Part shown: piece by piece, positions 1 to 7,988 of the stretch
Position numbering within the stretch: position 1 is the stretch's first letter
Layout of the letters: each line of letters starts with the position of its first letter
Source: Azospirillum baldaniorum
Lineage (GTDB): Bacteria; Pseudomonadota; Alphaproteobacteria; Azospirillales; Azospirillaceae
Direction: 5' to 3'
Assembly: GCF_003119195.2 (NCBI RefSeq)
Contig: NZ_CP022253.1
Location: 762,001 to 826,000 of the forward strand
Length of the DNA: 64,000 nucleotides
The notes under the pieces: generated by a model
Database searches by the model: none
What the model saw: only the letters and a program-made list of their open reading frames with translations
What the model was told of the DNA's origin: nothing
Position numbers and translations under genes: made by a program

Positions 1-1
1 C

Positions 2-715
2 GACCAGGGCCGCCGGCTGATGTTCGTGGTGATGGAGGACGGCGCGCTGTGCGCCCTGACCGTCTACCGGCTGGAGCAGGTGACCGCCTGGACCCGGCTG
101 GAGACCGATGGGGCGGTGCGCTCCGTCGCGGTGGTCGGGGACGAGGTCTACGCGCTGGTCGACCGCGCCGGGCGGTGGAGCGTGGAACGCTTCGACGACG
201 CTTTGAACCTCGACGCCGCGCTGGTCGGCGACCATGAGGCCCCGACCGCGGTGTGGAGCGGGCTGGACCATCTGGAGGGGCGGACCGTCGCGGTGGTCGC
301 CGACGGCACGGTGCGAGCCGACGCCACCGTCGCCGCGGGAAAGATCGTGCTCGACCCGCCAGCCCGCCACGTCGAGGCCGGTCTGCCCTACAGCCACCGC
401 ATCGAGCCGCTGCCGGTCAGCCTGCTCGGTCAGGCGGGCGGAACCGACGCGGTGCGGCTGGTCTCCGTCGGCTTCCGGCTGGAGGAGACGGCGGCGCTGC
501 ACGCGGACCTGGGGCGCGGCCTTCAGGAGCTGCCGCTGCACCGGACGGGGCCGCAACCGGCGGGCGGCGTTCCGGCGCTGGTTTCCGGGGACCGCAAGCT
601 GCGGGCGCTGGGCTGGCGGCGCGACAGCGACCGGCCGCTGTGGAGCATCCGGCAGGACGCGCCGCTGCCCTTCACGCTTTTGTCCGTAACCATGGAACTG
701 AGGGTGAACGACTGA
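2..715 (+). CDS. phage structural protein, C-terminal part (5' end outside window)
   Basis: The frame is open to the left edge, so this is the C-terminal 237 residues of a longer protein. The visible part resembles the beta-rich C-terminal region of podovirus-type tail or head-tail proteins: short strands with repeated Asp-Gly turns, a WSGLDHLEG segment followed by an AVVADG segment, then a GLPYSHRIE-like stretch. I infer a virion role from this resemblance and from the next genes (virion protein, tail fibre, terminase). No catalytic motif is visible. Its stop overlaps the next start by one base (TGATG), which suggests translational coupling. The family assignment is only moderate, but phage origin is fairly safe. 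Confidence 0.6.
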   Translation, partial: DQGRRLMFVVMEDGALCALTVYRLEQVTAWTRLETDGAVRSVAVVGDEVYALVDRAGRWSVERFDDALNLDAALVGDHEAPTAVWSGLDHLEGRTVAVVADGTVRADATVAAGKIVLDPPARHVEAGLPYSHRIEPLPVSLLGQAGGTDAVRLVSVGFRLEETAALHADLGRGLQELPLHRTGPQPAGGVPALVSGDRKLRALGWRRDSDRPLWSIRQDAPLPFTLLSVTMELRVND

Positions 716-1380
716 TGGGCGGAATCACGACCCTGGCCACGACGGCGCTGCCGCTGGCCAACGCCGTCGCCGACACGGTGGACCGTGTCTCCGGCACGTC
801 GGACAGCGCGCGCCGCCAGCAGGCTGCCGACGAGCGCCGCTACGCCTATCAGGCGGAACAGCAGCGCCTGCAATGGCAGCGCGAGGACGAGCTGCGCCGC
901 CAGGACCAGGAGCTTCAGCGCCAGAAGGAGGAGCAGGCCCGCGCCGAGGCGGAGCGGCAGCGCAGCCGCGAGATGGACTGGCTGGCGCAGAGCCAGAACC
1001 TGGCCGCCGAGCAGCTCCGCGCCGGGCAGGCCGCCACGCTGGCGGACAAGGAAGGGGACGCCCGCACGCGGCTGGCGCAGATGTCCGCCGCCGCGCAGTC
1101 CGACGAGCGGCGGCGCGTGGATGCCCTGCGCCGCACCGTGGCGCGCACCCGCGCCACGCTCGGCTCCAACGGGGTCAGCGCGGCGGATGGGTCCGGCGAG
1201 GCGATCCTGCTCGGCGTCGTCAAGGACAGCGCCGCGGAGCGCGGGGAGGCGGAGGGCACCGACCGGCTGAAGCGCGAGGCCATCCAGCAGGAGGTCGACA
1301 GCGTGCGGCGCCGCAACCTGCTGGAGCAGGCGCAGCTCGCCGAGCGCCAGCGGCTGGAGTTCATGAGCCGCTTCTACTGA
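715..1380 (+). CDS. coiled-coil phage virion-associated protein (internal virion protein-like)
   Basis: A 221-residue protein rich in Gln, Arg, Glu and Ala. After a small hydrophobic N-terminal stretch (about residues 3-20) there is a long, almost uninterrupted helix or coiled coil from about residue 35 to the end, with a Ser/Gly-rich break near 145-160. Size, composition and place just before the tail fibre recall the small internal virion protein (gp14-like) of podoviruses, but I see no diagnostic motif. The start is the ATG overlapping the stop of the upstream gene. The alternative frames here are much longer shadow ORFs caused by the high GC content. Confidence 0.6.
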   Translation: MGGITTLATTALPLANAVADTVDRVSGTSDSARRQQAADERRYAYQAEQQRLQWQREDELRRQDQELQRQKEEQARAEAERQRSREMDWLAQSQNLAAEQLRAGQAATLADKEGDARTRLAQMSAAAQSDERRRVDALRRTVARTRATLGSNGVSAADGSGEAILLGVVKDSAAERGEAEGTDRLKREAIQQEVDSVRRRNLLEQAQLAERQRLEFMSRFY

Positions 1381-1420
1381 ACGCTTTCCTTCGATCCACG
1401 CAGCAGGAGGGGCGTAACCC

Positions 1421-3451
1421 ATGCCCAGCGCAATCGACGTTCCGCGTGGCAACCCGCGCGTCCAGTATCTTGCCGACGGCGTGCAGGCGGACTTCACCTT
1501 CCCGTTTCCGGTCTTCGAGGACGGCGATCTTCAGGTCTTTCTGGGCGCGGCGCGGCAGACCACCGGCTATGCGGTGAGCGGTGCCGGGGAGACGGCGGGC
1601 GGCACGGTGGTCTTCGAAGCTCCGCCGGAGGCCGGGACGCCCGTCCTGCTGCGCCGCCGCCTGCCGATCGAGCGGATGAGCGATTTCCTGGAGAGCGGGC
1701 CGCTTCCGGCCTCCAGCCTCAACCGCGAGTTCGATCAGCTGACCGCCGCGCTCCAGCAGGTGGCCGGCGATCAGGAGCTGATGCTGCGCTACACCGACAC
1801 CGACCTGCCGGCCTCCAACCGCTTGCCGGAACGGACGGTGCGGGCCGGCCAGCTCCTTGCCTTCGATACGGTGGGAAATCCCATTGTCCGTCCGCCGGTG
1901 GACGAGGAGGCGCTGTCCACCTTCGTCGCCCCCGGCGCCGGCGCGGTGCGCCGCCCGGTGCGGGAGAAGCTGGCCGACGTCCTGTCGGTGAGGGATTTCG
2001 GCGCGGTCGGCGACGGCGTCGTTGACGACACGCGGGCGATCCAGGCCGCGCTGACCAGCGCGGACGCCGTCCATGTGCCGCCGGGCACCTACCGGATCAC
2101 CAACACGCTGACCGTTGGCTATGGCCAGACGCTGCACGGGGCGGGGCAGAGGTCGGTCATCGCCGGCGCCTCGGCCGCGTTCGACCTGATCCATCTGCCG
2201 GACGGCTACGCCACGGTGAGCGGCCTGCGGCTGGAGCGGGGCGACGCGGCGGTGAAGCTGTTCGGGCGGGACGGCCCCTGCGTGCACAACACGCTGAGCG
2301 ACCTGACCATCTGGGACCCGCGGGTCGGGTTGCTGTTCGACGGGTACGCCGACCCCAACTGGCCCTGCTATTGGAACATGGTGTCGCGCGTGATGGTGGC
2401 CCGCCCGTCGCTGCACGGGGTGTGGCTGACCCGGACGGGGGAGGGCGACACGCCAAACGCAAACCGCTTTTCCATGGTGCGCGTCTATTCCCTGTCGGCG
2501 CCCATCGCCGGCTGCGGCTTCTTCGTGGAGCAGGGCAAGTACAACAACAGCTTCCAGGACTGCGAGGCCAACCTGTCGACCATGGCGCTGGCCTGCTTCC
2601 GCGTCGGCGCCAACACCGACAAGACGCTGATTCTGAACTTCTACGCCGAATCGCTGGGCGGCGTGCCCAACGTGCAGCTCGACGCCGGGTCGGTGGAGAC
2701 GGCCATCGTCAATCTGCTGTCGATGTCCGCCGGCCCGGCCATCTACGACCTGTCGGGCGGCCGCTACACGGCGGTGAACGCTGGTTATCCGGAGAAGAAC
2801 CGGCTGGCGCGCAGCCGCGTCTCCGAACTGGTCGTCGAAGCCCTGCGCTACGACACCGAATATGTGGAGCCGCAGGCCGGCGGGGTGGTCGCGCTGGACC
2901 TCGCCAGCTCCGTCTATCTGGTCAGCGCCTACAGCGGCGACGTGGAGCTTCGGCTGCCGGCGGCGGGGGCGGCCAATGGCCACGCGGTGACGGTGAAGCG
3001 GACGGACGCCTCCGCCCACCGACTGACCGTCACCGAAGACGGCGGGCCGGGACCGGACGGCCGGACGGTGGCGCTGGGCAACCGCTACGACTTCGTGACC
3101 ATCGTCTCGAACGGGGCCGGCTGGTGGGTGGTGGCCGGCAACAACCGGCCGGGCAACGCCCATTTCCACGACCGGCCGGGCCTGTTCGAGCCGGACCTGA
3201 ATCAGGCGCTGTATCTGGTCAGCGCCTTCAATGGCGCGGTCACGGTGCGGCTGCCGGCGCCGGGGGCGCTGCACGCGGTCGGGCGCACGGTGACGGTCAA
3301 GAAGGCCGACGTGTCGGGCAACCCGGTCACCGTCACCGTGCAGGGCGGTGGCGGGCCGGACAACGCTCCGGTGACTCTGGGCGCCACCGGCAGTGCGGTC
3401 ACGGCGATGTCCAACGGCGCCGGCTGGCACATTCTGGGCCGGGTGGCGTGA
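1421..3451 (+). CDS. phage tail fibre / tailspike with T7-fibre-like N-terminus and pectate-lyase-like domain
   Basis: A 676-residue receptor-binding protein. Residues about 8-115 look like the T7 fibre N-terminal attachment domain (YLADGVQADFTFPFPVFEDG, later LNREFDQLTAALQQ). A beta-helix domain begins near residue 190 with the typical phage pectate-lyase-3 signature FGAVGDGVVDDTRAIQAAL. The C-terminus carries two tandem modules of about 85 residues, each starting with a YLVSA segment and ending with SNGAGW. The start has a good ribosome site (CAGGAGG, about 11 bp upstream). The beta-helix suggests binding or cleavage of host surface polysaccharide; whether it is enzymatic cannot be read here. 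Confidence 0.85.
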   Translation: MPSAIDVPRGNPRVQYLADGVQADFTFPFPVFEDGDLQVFLGAARQTTGYAVSGAGETAGGTVVFEAPPEAGTPVLLRRRLPIERMSDFLESGPLPASSLNREFDQLTAALQQVAGDQELMLRYTDTDLPASNRLPERTVRAGQLLAFDTVGNPIVRPPVDEEALSTFVAPGAGAVRRPVREKLADVLSVRDFGAVGDGVVDDTRAIQAALTSADAVHVPPGTYRITNTLTVGYGQTLHGAGQRSVIAGASAAFDLIHLPDGYATVSGLRLERGDAAVKLFGRDGPCVHNTLSDLTIWDPRVGLLFDGYADPNWPCYWNMVSRVMVARPSLHGVWLTRTGEGDTPNANRFSMVRVYSLSAPIAGCGFFVEQGKYNNSFQDCEANLSTMALACFRVGANTDKTLILNFYAESLGGVPNVQLDAGSVETAIVNLLSMSAGPAIYDLSGGRYTAVNAGYPEKNRLARSRVSELVVEALRYDTEYVEPQAGGVVALDLASSVYLVSAYSGDVELRLPAAGAANGHAVTVKRTDASAHRLTVTEDGGPGPDGRTVALGNRYDFVTIVSNGAGWWVVAGNNRPGNAHFHDRPGLFEPDLNQALYLVSAFNGAVTVRLPAPGALHAVGRTVTVKKADVSGNPVTVTVQGGGGPDNAPVTLGATGSAVTAMSNGAGWHILGRVA

Positions 3452-4992
3452 TGGAGGCGGAAACGCGCAAGAAGGGTTTCTTCGCCTTCGTCCAGGATTG
3501 GAACCGGCAATCGGAGCTGACCACCCCCCGCCACCATCTGCAGATCGCCGCGTGGCTGGAACGGCAAGCCGTCGGAGTCGGGTCTTTTGGCATCGGGCCG
3601 CGCCTGCTGCTGATAGCCTTCCGCGGGGCGGGCAAGTCGTCCATCGTCGGCCTGTTCGCGGCCTGGATGCTCTACCAGGACCCCAACCGGCGGCTGCTCG
3701 TCCTGGCGGCGGACCTGAAGCTGGCCAAGAAGATGGTGCGCAACGTCAAGCGCATCATCGAGCGCCATCCCGACACCCGCGGCCTGAAGCCCCCGGCGAA
3801 GGAGCGCGACCAGTGGGCGGCCGACCAGTTCACCGTGGTGCGGGCTCAGGAGTTGCGCGACCCCTCCATGGTGGCGGCGGGTGTGGGTGGCAACATCACG
3901 GGCAGCCGCGCTGACGTGGTGATCTGCGACGACGTCGAGGTGCCGCGCACCTCCGGCAGTCCGGGCAAGCGCGCCGACCTGCGCGAGAGGCTGGCGGAGA
4001 TCGACTATCTGCTGGTGCCGGGCGGGGTGCAGCTCTATGTCGGGACGCCGCACAGCTACTACTCCATCTACGCGGAGGAGCCGCGGGCGGAGGCGGGCGA
4101 GACGCGGCCTTTCCTGGACGGCTTCGCGCGGCTGGTCCTGCCGGTCTACACCGACGGCCCGGACGGCCGGCGCCGCTACGCCTGGCCGCAGCGCTTCGGC
4201 GAGGCCCACGTCAACCGCATCCGCAAGACGACCGGTCCCAACAAATTCACCAGCCAGATGCTGCTGCAGCCGGTCAACGAGGCGGAAGGGTTCCTCGACC
4301 CCGACCGGCTGGGCCGCTACGACGGCGAGCTGGACTACCGGGAGTCGGCGGGGCGGGCGGTGCTGACGCTGAACGGCCAGCGCATGGCCTCGGCCTCCTG
4401 CTGGTGGGACCCGGCCTTCGCACGCCCGGCGGCGGAGGGCGGCAAGCTTGGCGATTCCAGCGTCGTCGCCGCGGTGTTCGGCGGAGCGGACGGGCGCTTC
4501 TACCTGCACCGCGTGCTCTACCTGTCGGTGGACCCCGGCGATCCGGACACCGAGGCGGAGCAGCAGTGCCTCCAGGTCGCCCGCTTCCTGGAGCGGCATC
4601 ACCTGCCGGCGGTCCATGTGGAGATCAACGGCATCGGACGCTTCCTGCCCGGCCTGCTGCGCAAGGCGCTGCGCACGGAGAAGGTCGGCGCCGCCGTGGT
4701 CGAGGAGGCGAGCCGCCGGGCCAAGGCGCTGCGCATCCGCGAGGCGTTCGACGCCCTGCTGGCCGACCGCCGGCTGCTCGCCCACGCCGCGGTGTGGGAC
4801 ACGCCCTTCATTCGCGAGATGCGGGAATGGTCGCCGGACGCACGCTACGCCGGCCGCGACGACGGGCTGGACGCGGTGGCCGGCGCGCTGTCCTGCGAGC
4901 CCTTCCGCTTCGACCGCCAGCCGCTGCCGGGCCGCAAGCCGGACTGGCGCGCCGTTGCGGCGCCGCCCCCGGTGGGGGAGTGGGACGTGTGA
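3451..4992 (+). CDS. phage terminase large subunit
   Basis: A 513-residue DNA-packaging motor of the T7 gp19 kind. The ATPase part has a Walker A-like loop FRGAGKSS at residues 57-64 and a Walker B-like VVICDDVE at 156-163. The C-terminal nuclease half has an acidic WWDPAF motif near residue 320 and later acidic residues (DDGLDAVAGAL near 475). Length fits podovirus large terminases. The ATG overlaps the tail-fibre stop by one base. No small terminase is adjacent in the window, so it may lie upstream or be missing. A terminator follows directly. Confidence 0.9.
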   Translation: MEAETRKKGFFAFVQDWNRQSELTTPRHHLQIAAWLERQAVGVGSFGIGPRLLLIAFRGAGKSSIVGLFAAWMLYQDPNRRLLVLAADLKLAKKMVRNVKRIIERHPDTRGLKPPAKERDQWAADQFTVVRAQELRDPSMVAAGVGGNITGSRADVVICDDVEVPRTSGSPGKRADLRERLAEIDYLLVPGGVQLYVGTPHSYYSIYAEEPRAEAGETRPFLDGFARLVLPVYTDGPDGRRRYAWPQRFGEAHVNRIRKTTGPNKFTSQMLLQPVNEAEGFLDPDRLGRYDGELDYRESAGRAVLTLNGQRMASASCWWDPAFARPAAEGGKLGDSSVVAAVFGGADGRFYLHRVLYLSVDPGDPDTEAEQQCLQVARFLERHHLPAVHVEINGIGRFLPGLLRKALRTEKVGAAVVEEASRRAKALRIREAFDALLADRRLLAHAAVWDTPFIREMREWSPDARYAGRDDGLDAVAGALSCEPFRFDRQPLPGRKPDWRAVAAPPPVGEWDV

Positions 4993-5020
4993 CCATTCCC
5001 GCGAAGTCCCGTGGTTCGAC

Positions 5021-5058
5021 GGGCCGCCTTCCCTGAGCGGAGGGCGGCCCTTTCTTTT
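5021..5058 (+). terminator. rho-independent terminator after terminase
   Basis: A GC-rich stem of about 12 pairs (GGGCCGCC... / ...GGCGGCCC, with one G-T pair and a 6-nt loop) is followed by TTTCTTTTG. It lies 28 bp after the terminase stop and before the small membrane protein, so it would limit read-through from the late virion genes into the lysis genes. Confidence 0.8.
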
Positions 5059-5075
5059 GCCTTTTTCCTTGGAGA

Positions 5076-5417
5076 ATGCAGATGCAGGAGTCCATCGACC
5101 TGTCCTGGTGGATCACGGCGGTCGAGTTGCCGGTCTTGGGCGGGCTGTTCTGGTTGATCGCCCGGCTGCGCCGCGACGCCGAAACCGCGCTGGAGACGGT
5201 GCGGGCGCGCGCCGAGACCGCCCAGGCGCAGGTGCGCGAGAGCTTGGCCGCCTACAAGCTGGAGGTCGCCAAGACCTATGTCTCGGTCGCGACGCTGAAG
5301 GATGTGGAGCGGCGGCTGACCGACCATCTGCTGCGCATCGAGACCAAGCTGGAAAACGGCTGCGCTCCCTTCGCCCAGCCCTACGTTCCGCCCTATGGCG
5401 ACGGAGGCCGCCGATGA
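5076..5417 (+). CDS. small single-span membrane protein of the phage lysis region
   Basis: A 113-residue protein with one N-terminal membrane span (about residues 10-28, WWITAVELPVLGGLFWLIA) followed by a charged helix with coiled-coil character (about 30-90) and a Pro/Gly-rich tail. It sits just before a cell-wall hydrolase and overlaps it by 4 bp (ATGA), a holin or spanin-like position. One membrane span plus a long cytoplasmic or periplasmic helix fits a holin-accessory or Rz-type protein, but the exact role is not shown. The first ATG has TTGGAGA just upstream. A second in-frame ATG lies two codons later. Confidence 0.65.
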   Translation: MQMQESIDLSWWITAVELPVLGGLFWLIARLRRDAETALETVRARAETAQAQVRESLAAYKLEVAKTYVSVATLKDVERRLTDHLLRIETKLENGCAPFAQPYVPPYGDGGRR

Positions 5418-5896
5418 GGGCGCGCGTCCTGAAGCCGGAGCCCGGATCGGCCGTTCCGCCGCAGGGGCCGTCCGCCGATCCGCCCGGCCAAGCCGTCGAC
5501 ACGCTCGCCCGGACCCTGTGGGGGGAGGCGCGCGGCGAGTCCGTGCGGGCCATGGAGGCGGTGGCGGCGGTCGTGATGAACCGCGTCAGCCGGGCGCGCG
5601 ATCAGGGAGGATGGTGGTGGGGGAATGACGTGGTCGCCGTCTGCCGTCTGCCGGGACAGTTTCCCTGCTGGGACCCGGACGCGCCGGGACGGCTGGGGCT
5701 GCTGTCGGTCACCGCCGCGGACCCGGTCTTCGCCGCCGCCCAGCGGATCGCCCGCCGCGCGGTGGCCGGTCTGCTCGACGACCCGACGGGCGGAGCGACT
5801 CACCTGCACCGGGCAGGGGCGAACCCGCAATGGGCGCAGGGGCGCAGCGTCTGTGCCGAGATCGGCGGGTTGCAGTTCTACGACGACGTCGAATGA
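5414..5896 (+). CDS. cell wall hydrolase (SleB-like), probable phage endolysin
   Basis: A 160-residue protein with the Hydrolase_2/SleB pattern: LARTLWGEARGES near residue 33 (the Glu is the expected catalytic acid), VAAVVMNRV near 50, a CRLPGQFPCWDP segment near 78, and a C-terminal GATHLHRAGANPQW segment. Such enzymes cleave glycan strands of peptidoglycan. No signal peptide is seen, so release would need a holin, consistent with the membrane protein whose stop overlaps this start (ATGA). It is the last gene of the prophage segment. Confidence 0.85.
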   Translation: MRARVLKPEPGSAVPPQGPSADPPGQAVDTLARTLWGEARGESVRAMEAVAAVVMNRVSRARDQGGWWWGNDVVAVCRLPGQFPCWDPDAPGRLGLLSVTAADPVFAAAQRIARRAVAGLLDDPTGGATHLHRAGANPQWAQGRSVCAEIGGLQFYDDVE

Positions 5897-5933
5897 CGCC
5901 TCGTGCTGCACCGACGTCTCCCGGCCGCGTTCC

Positions 5934-5963
5934 GGCGGACCGGACATCCGGGTCCGGACCGCC
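5934..5963. other. GC-rich hairpin between convergent genes
   Basis: An 11-bp inverted repeat (GGCGGACCGGA / TCCGGACCGCC, one central mismatch, 8-nt loop) lies in the 97-bp gap between the converging hydrolase and the minus-strand small gene. No T-run flanks it, so a terminator role is only possible. Confidence 0.35.
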
Positions 5964-5993
5964 GCCGCGGAAGGAGAGGCTGGAACGGACCGG

Positions 5994-6242
5994 TCAGGCG
6001 GCTTCCTTGATCATCGCCAGATAGATCTTCCAGGCCGTCTCGACCGAGACGCCGCCGGCGCGCGACCCGGCGGCCAGCATCGCCGCCGAGGGCTTCAGCG
6101 GGACGGGCGTGCTGCTCGGCTCGACGGAGGCGGTCAGGGGGGCGCTGTCCACGCTGGACACGATCACCCCATGGATGCGCGAATCGAGCGCGTGTTCCAC
6201 CGGGTGCCGTTCCTTCACAACGTTCATCGCAATCGCGTTCAT
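5994..6242 (-). CDS. small hypothetical protein (82 aa)
   Basis: I do not recognise a family. The start at 6242 is chosen because AAGGAGA stands 6 bp upstream, although the frame stays open further. The protein begins MNAIAMNVVKERHP, has a Ser/Pro/Val-rich middle, and ends in a short amphipathic helix (ETAWKIYLAMIKEAA). No signal peptide or membrane span is seen. It stands alone between the prophage end and the DUF952-pyrD operon, on the opposite strand to both. Confidence 0.6.
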   Translation of the reverse strand: MNAIAMNVVKERHPVEHALDSRIHGVIVSSVDSAPLTASVEPSSTPVPLKPSAAMLAAGSRAGGVSVETAWKIYLAMIKEAA

Positions 6243-6547
6243 GGGGCATCTCCTTGCTTGCTCCCCTCTCAGCAAACCCGATGCCAACTCCGATAGGTTG
6301 CCGCCGATGGGGCGGATGCCTTGGAGAATCCTTGATTCTGCTGCTTTTCCGTGTGGTCGCCGGGGTGCGGTCCGGCGGAATGGCGAATTTCCTTCTGCAA
6401 AATGCCGCGGGATTCCCAAAGCCACATTTGCAAATTGCGAAGCAAACAGCGCAACGTCCCATTCTGAAGTTATCAACGTTCCGCCGGTTCTCCCGTTTTT
6501 GCCACGGCTGGCTTTGCCGGAGGGCTTTGCGGTAAGGTCGCCCTGCC
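6243..6547. other. intergenic region with divergent promoters
   Basis: A 305-bp gap between divergent genes, clearly more AT-rich than its surroundings (for example 6,380-6,490). It should hold promoters for the small minus-strand gene and for the DUF952-pyrD operon. I see no convincing -35/-10 pair, RNA gene or conserved ORF. Confidence 0.4.
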
Positions 6548-6910
6548 ATGACTGAACGGATCATCTTTCATATGTGCCGCGCCGCGGAGTGGGAGCAGGC
6601 GCTCGCCGCCGGGGCCTACCACGGCTCGTCGCAGGATGCGGCGGACGGCTTCATCCATTTCTCCACCGGCGCCCAGGTCGAGGAAAGTGCCGCCAAGCAC
6701 CGCGCCGGTCAGGACGGCCTCGTCCTGCTGACCGTGGACGGCGCCGCGCTGGGCGACGCGCTCCGGTGGGAGCCGTCGCGCGGCGGCCAGCTCTTTCCCC
6801 ATCTCTACGGCCCGCTGCCGCCCGCGGCGGTGCTGCGCGCCGACCCGCTGCCGCTGGGGCCGGACGGCCGCCACGTCTTTCCGGCGACCTTCAAGGATAC
6901 CGCACCGTGA
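6548..6910 (+). CDS. DUF952 family protein
   Basis: A 120-residue protein with the DUF952 hallmarks: an N-terminal IFHMCRAAEWEQA segment, DGFIHFSTGAQVEESAAKH in the middle, and LFPHLYGPLPPAAV toward the end. The fold is distantly related to ADP-ribosyltransferase-like proteins, but no activity is established for the family. The stop overlaps the GTG start of pyrD by 4 bp (GTGA), so the two are translated together. DUF952 genes often precede pyrD in alphaproteobacteria, but the functional link is unknown. Confidence 0.85.
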   Translation: MTERIIFHMCRAAEWEQALAAGAYHGSSQDAADGFIHFSTGAQVEESAAKHRAGQDGLVLLTVDGAALGDALRWEPSRGGQLFPHLYGPLPPAAVLRADPLPLGPDGRHVFPATFKDTAP

Positions 6911-7980
6911 TCGACCTGTTTCCCATCGTCGGCCCCGTCCTGCGCAGCTTCGATCCGGAGACGGCGCACGGGCTGACCATCAAGGCCCTGTCGAGCGGGC
7001 TGATGCCGCCGGTGCGGGAAAAGGACGATCCCATCCTGCGGACCACGGTGATGGGGCTGGACTTCGCCAACCCGGTCGGCCTCGCCGCCGGTTTCGACAA
7101 GAACGCCGAAGTGGTCGACGCCATGCTGCGGCTGGGCTTCGGCTTCGTCGAGGCGGGCAGCGTCACCCCCCGCCCGCAGCCCGGCAACCCCAAGCCGCGC
7201 CTGTTCCGCGCGCCGGAGCAGGGGGCCGTCATCAACCGCATGGGTTTCAACAACGAGGGGCTGGAGCCCTTCGCCCAACGGCTGGAGCGACGCCTGTCCG
7301 GCGGGCGCAAGGCGCCGGGACTCGTCGGGGCCAACCTTGGCAAGAACAAGGACACGGTGGAGGCGGCCGACGATTACGTCCTCGGCGTGACCCGGGTGGC
7401 GGCTCTGGCCGACTATCTGGTCGTCAACGTGTCGTCCCCCAACACGCCGGGCCTGCGTGCGCTCCAGGGGCGCGACCCGCTGCGCACCCTGCTTGGCCGC
7501 GTTCTCGACGCCCGGTCGGCCTGCAGGCTGGCCAAGGCGCCGCCCGTCCTGCTGAAGATCGCCCCGGACCTGACCGACGAGGACAAGGCGGACATCGCCG
7601 CGGTCGCGCTGGAGTCGGGCATCGACGGGCTGATCGTGTCCAACACCACCATCGCCCGGCCGGCGGAGATCCCGGAGCCGCTGCGCGCGGAAGCCGGCGG
7701 CCTGTCCGGCAGGCCGCTCTTCGCGCCTTCCACCGCCGTCCTGCGCGAGATGTACGGGCTGACCGGCGGCAAGGTGCCGCTGGTCGGGGTCGGCGGCATC
7801 GCGTCGGGCGCCGACGCCTACGCCAAGATCCGCGCCGGCGCCTCGCTGGTGCAGTTCTACTCCGCGCTGGTCTATGCCGGGCCGGCGCTGGTTCTGGCGA
7901 TCCGGCGCGACCTTGCCGCCCTGCTGCGCCGCGACGGCTTCGCCTCGCTGAGCGACGCCGTGGGGGCGGATCACCGCTGA
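6907..7980 (+). CDS. pyrD: quinone-dependent dihydroorotate dehydrogenase
   Basis: A 357-residue class 2 dihydroorotate dehydrogenase, the fourth step of pyrimidine synthesis (dihydroorotate to orotate with quinone as acceptor, at the inner membrane). Visible features: FMN-site loop GLAAGFDKNAE near residue 58, GSVTPRPQPGNPKPR near 85, INRMGFNN near 108, the class 2 catalytic serine in NVSSPNTPGLR near 175, and a C-terminal GGIASGADAY loop with QFYSALVY. The N-terminal helical extension typical of class 2 is present. The start is GTG, overlapping the DUF952 stop by 4 bp. Confidence 0.95.
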   Translation: MIDLFPIVGPVLRSFDPETAHGLTIKALSSGLMPPVREKDDPILRTTVMGLDFANPVGLAAGFDKNAEVVDAMLRLGFGFVEAGSVTPRPQPGNPKPRLFRAPEQGAVINRMGFNNEGLEPFAQRLERRLSGGRKAPGLVGANLGKNKDTVEAADDYVLGVTRVAALADYLVVNVSSPNTPGLRALQGRDPLRTLLGRVLDARSACRLAKAPPVLLKIAPDLTDEDKADIAAVALESGIDGLIVSNTTIARPAEIPEPLRAEAGGLSGRPLFAPSTAVLREMYGLTGGKVPLVGVGGIASGADAYAKIRAGASLVQFYSALVYAGPALVLAIRRDLAALLRRDGFASLSDAVGADHR

Positions 7981-7988
7981 GCGGGCGC

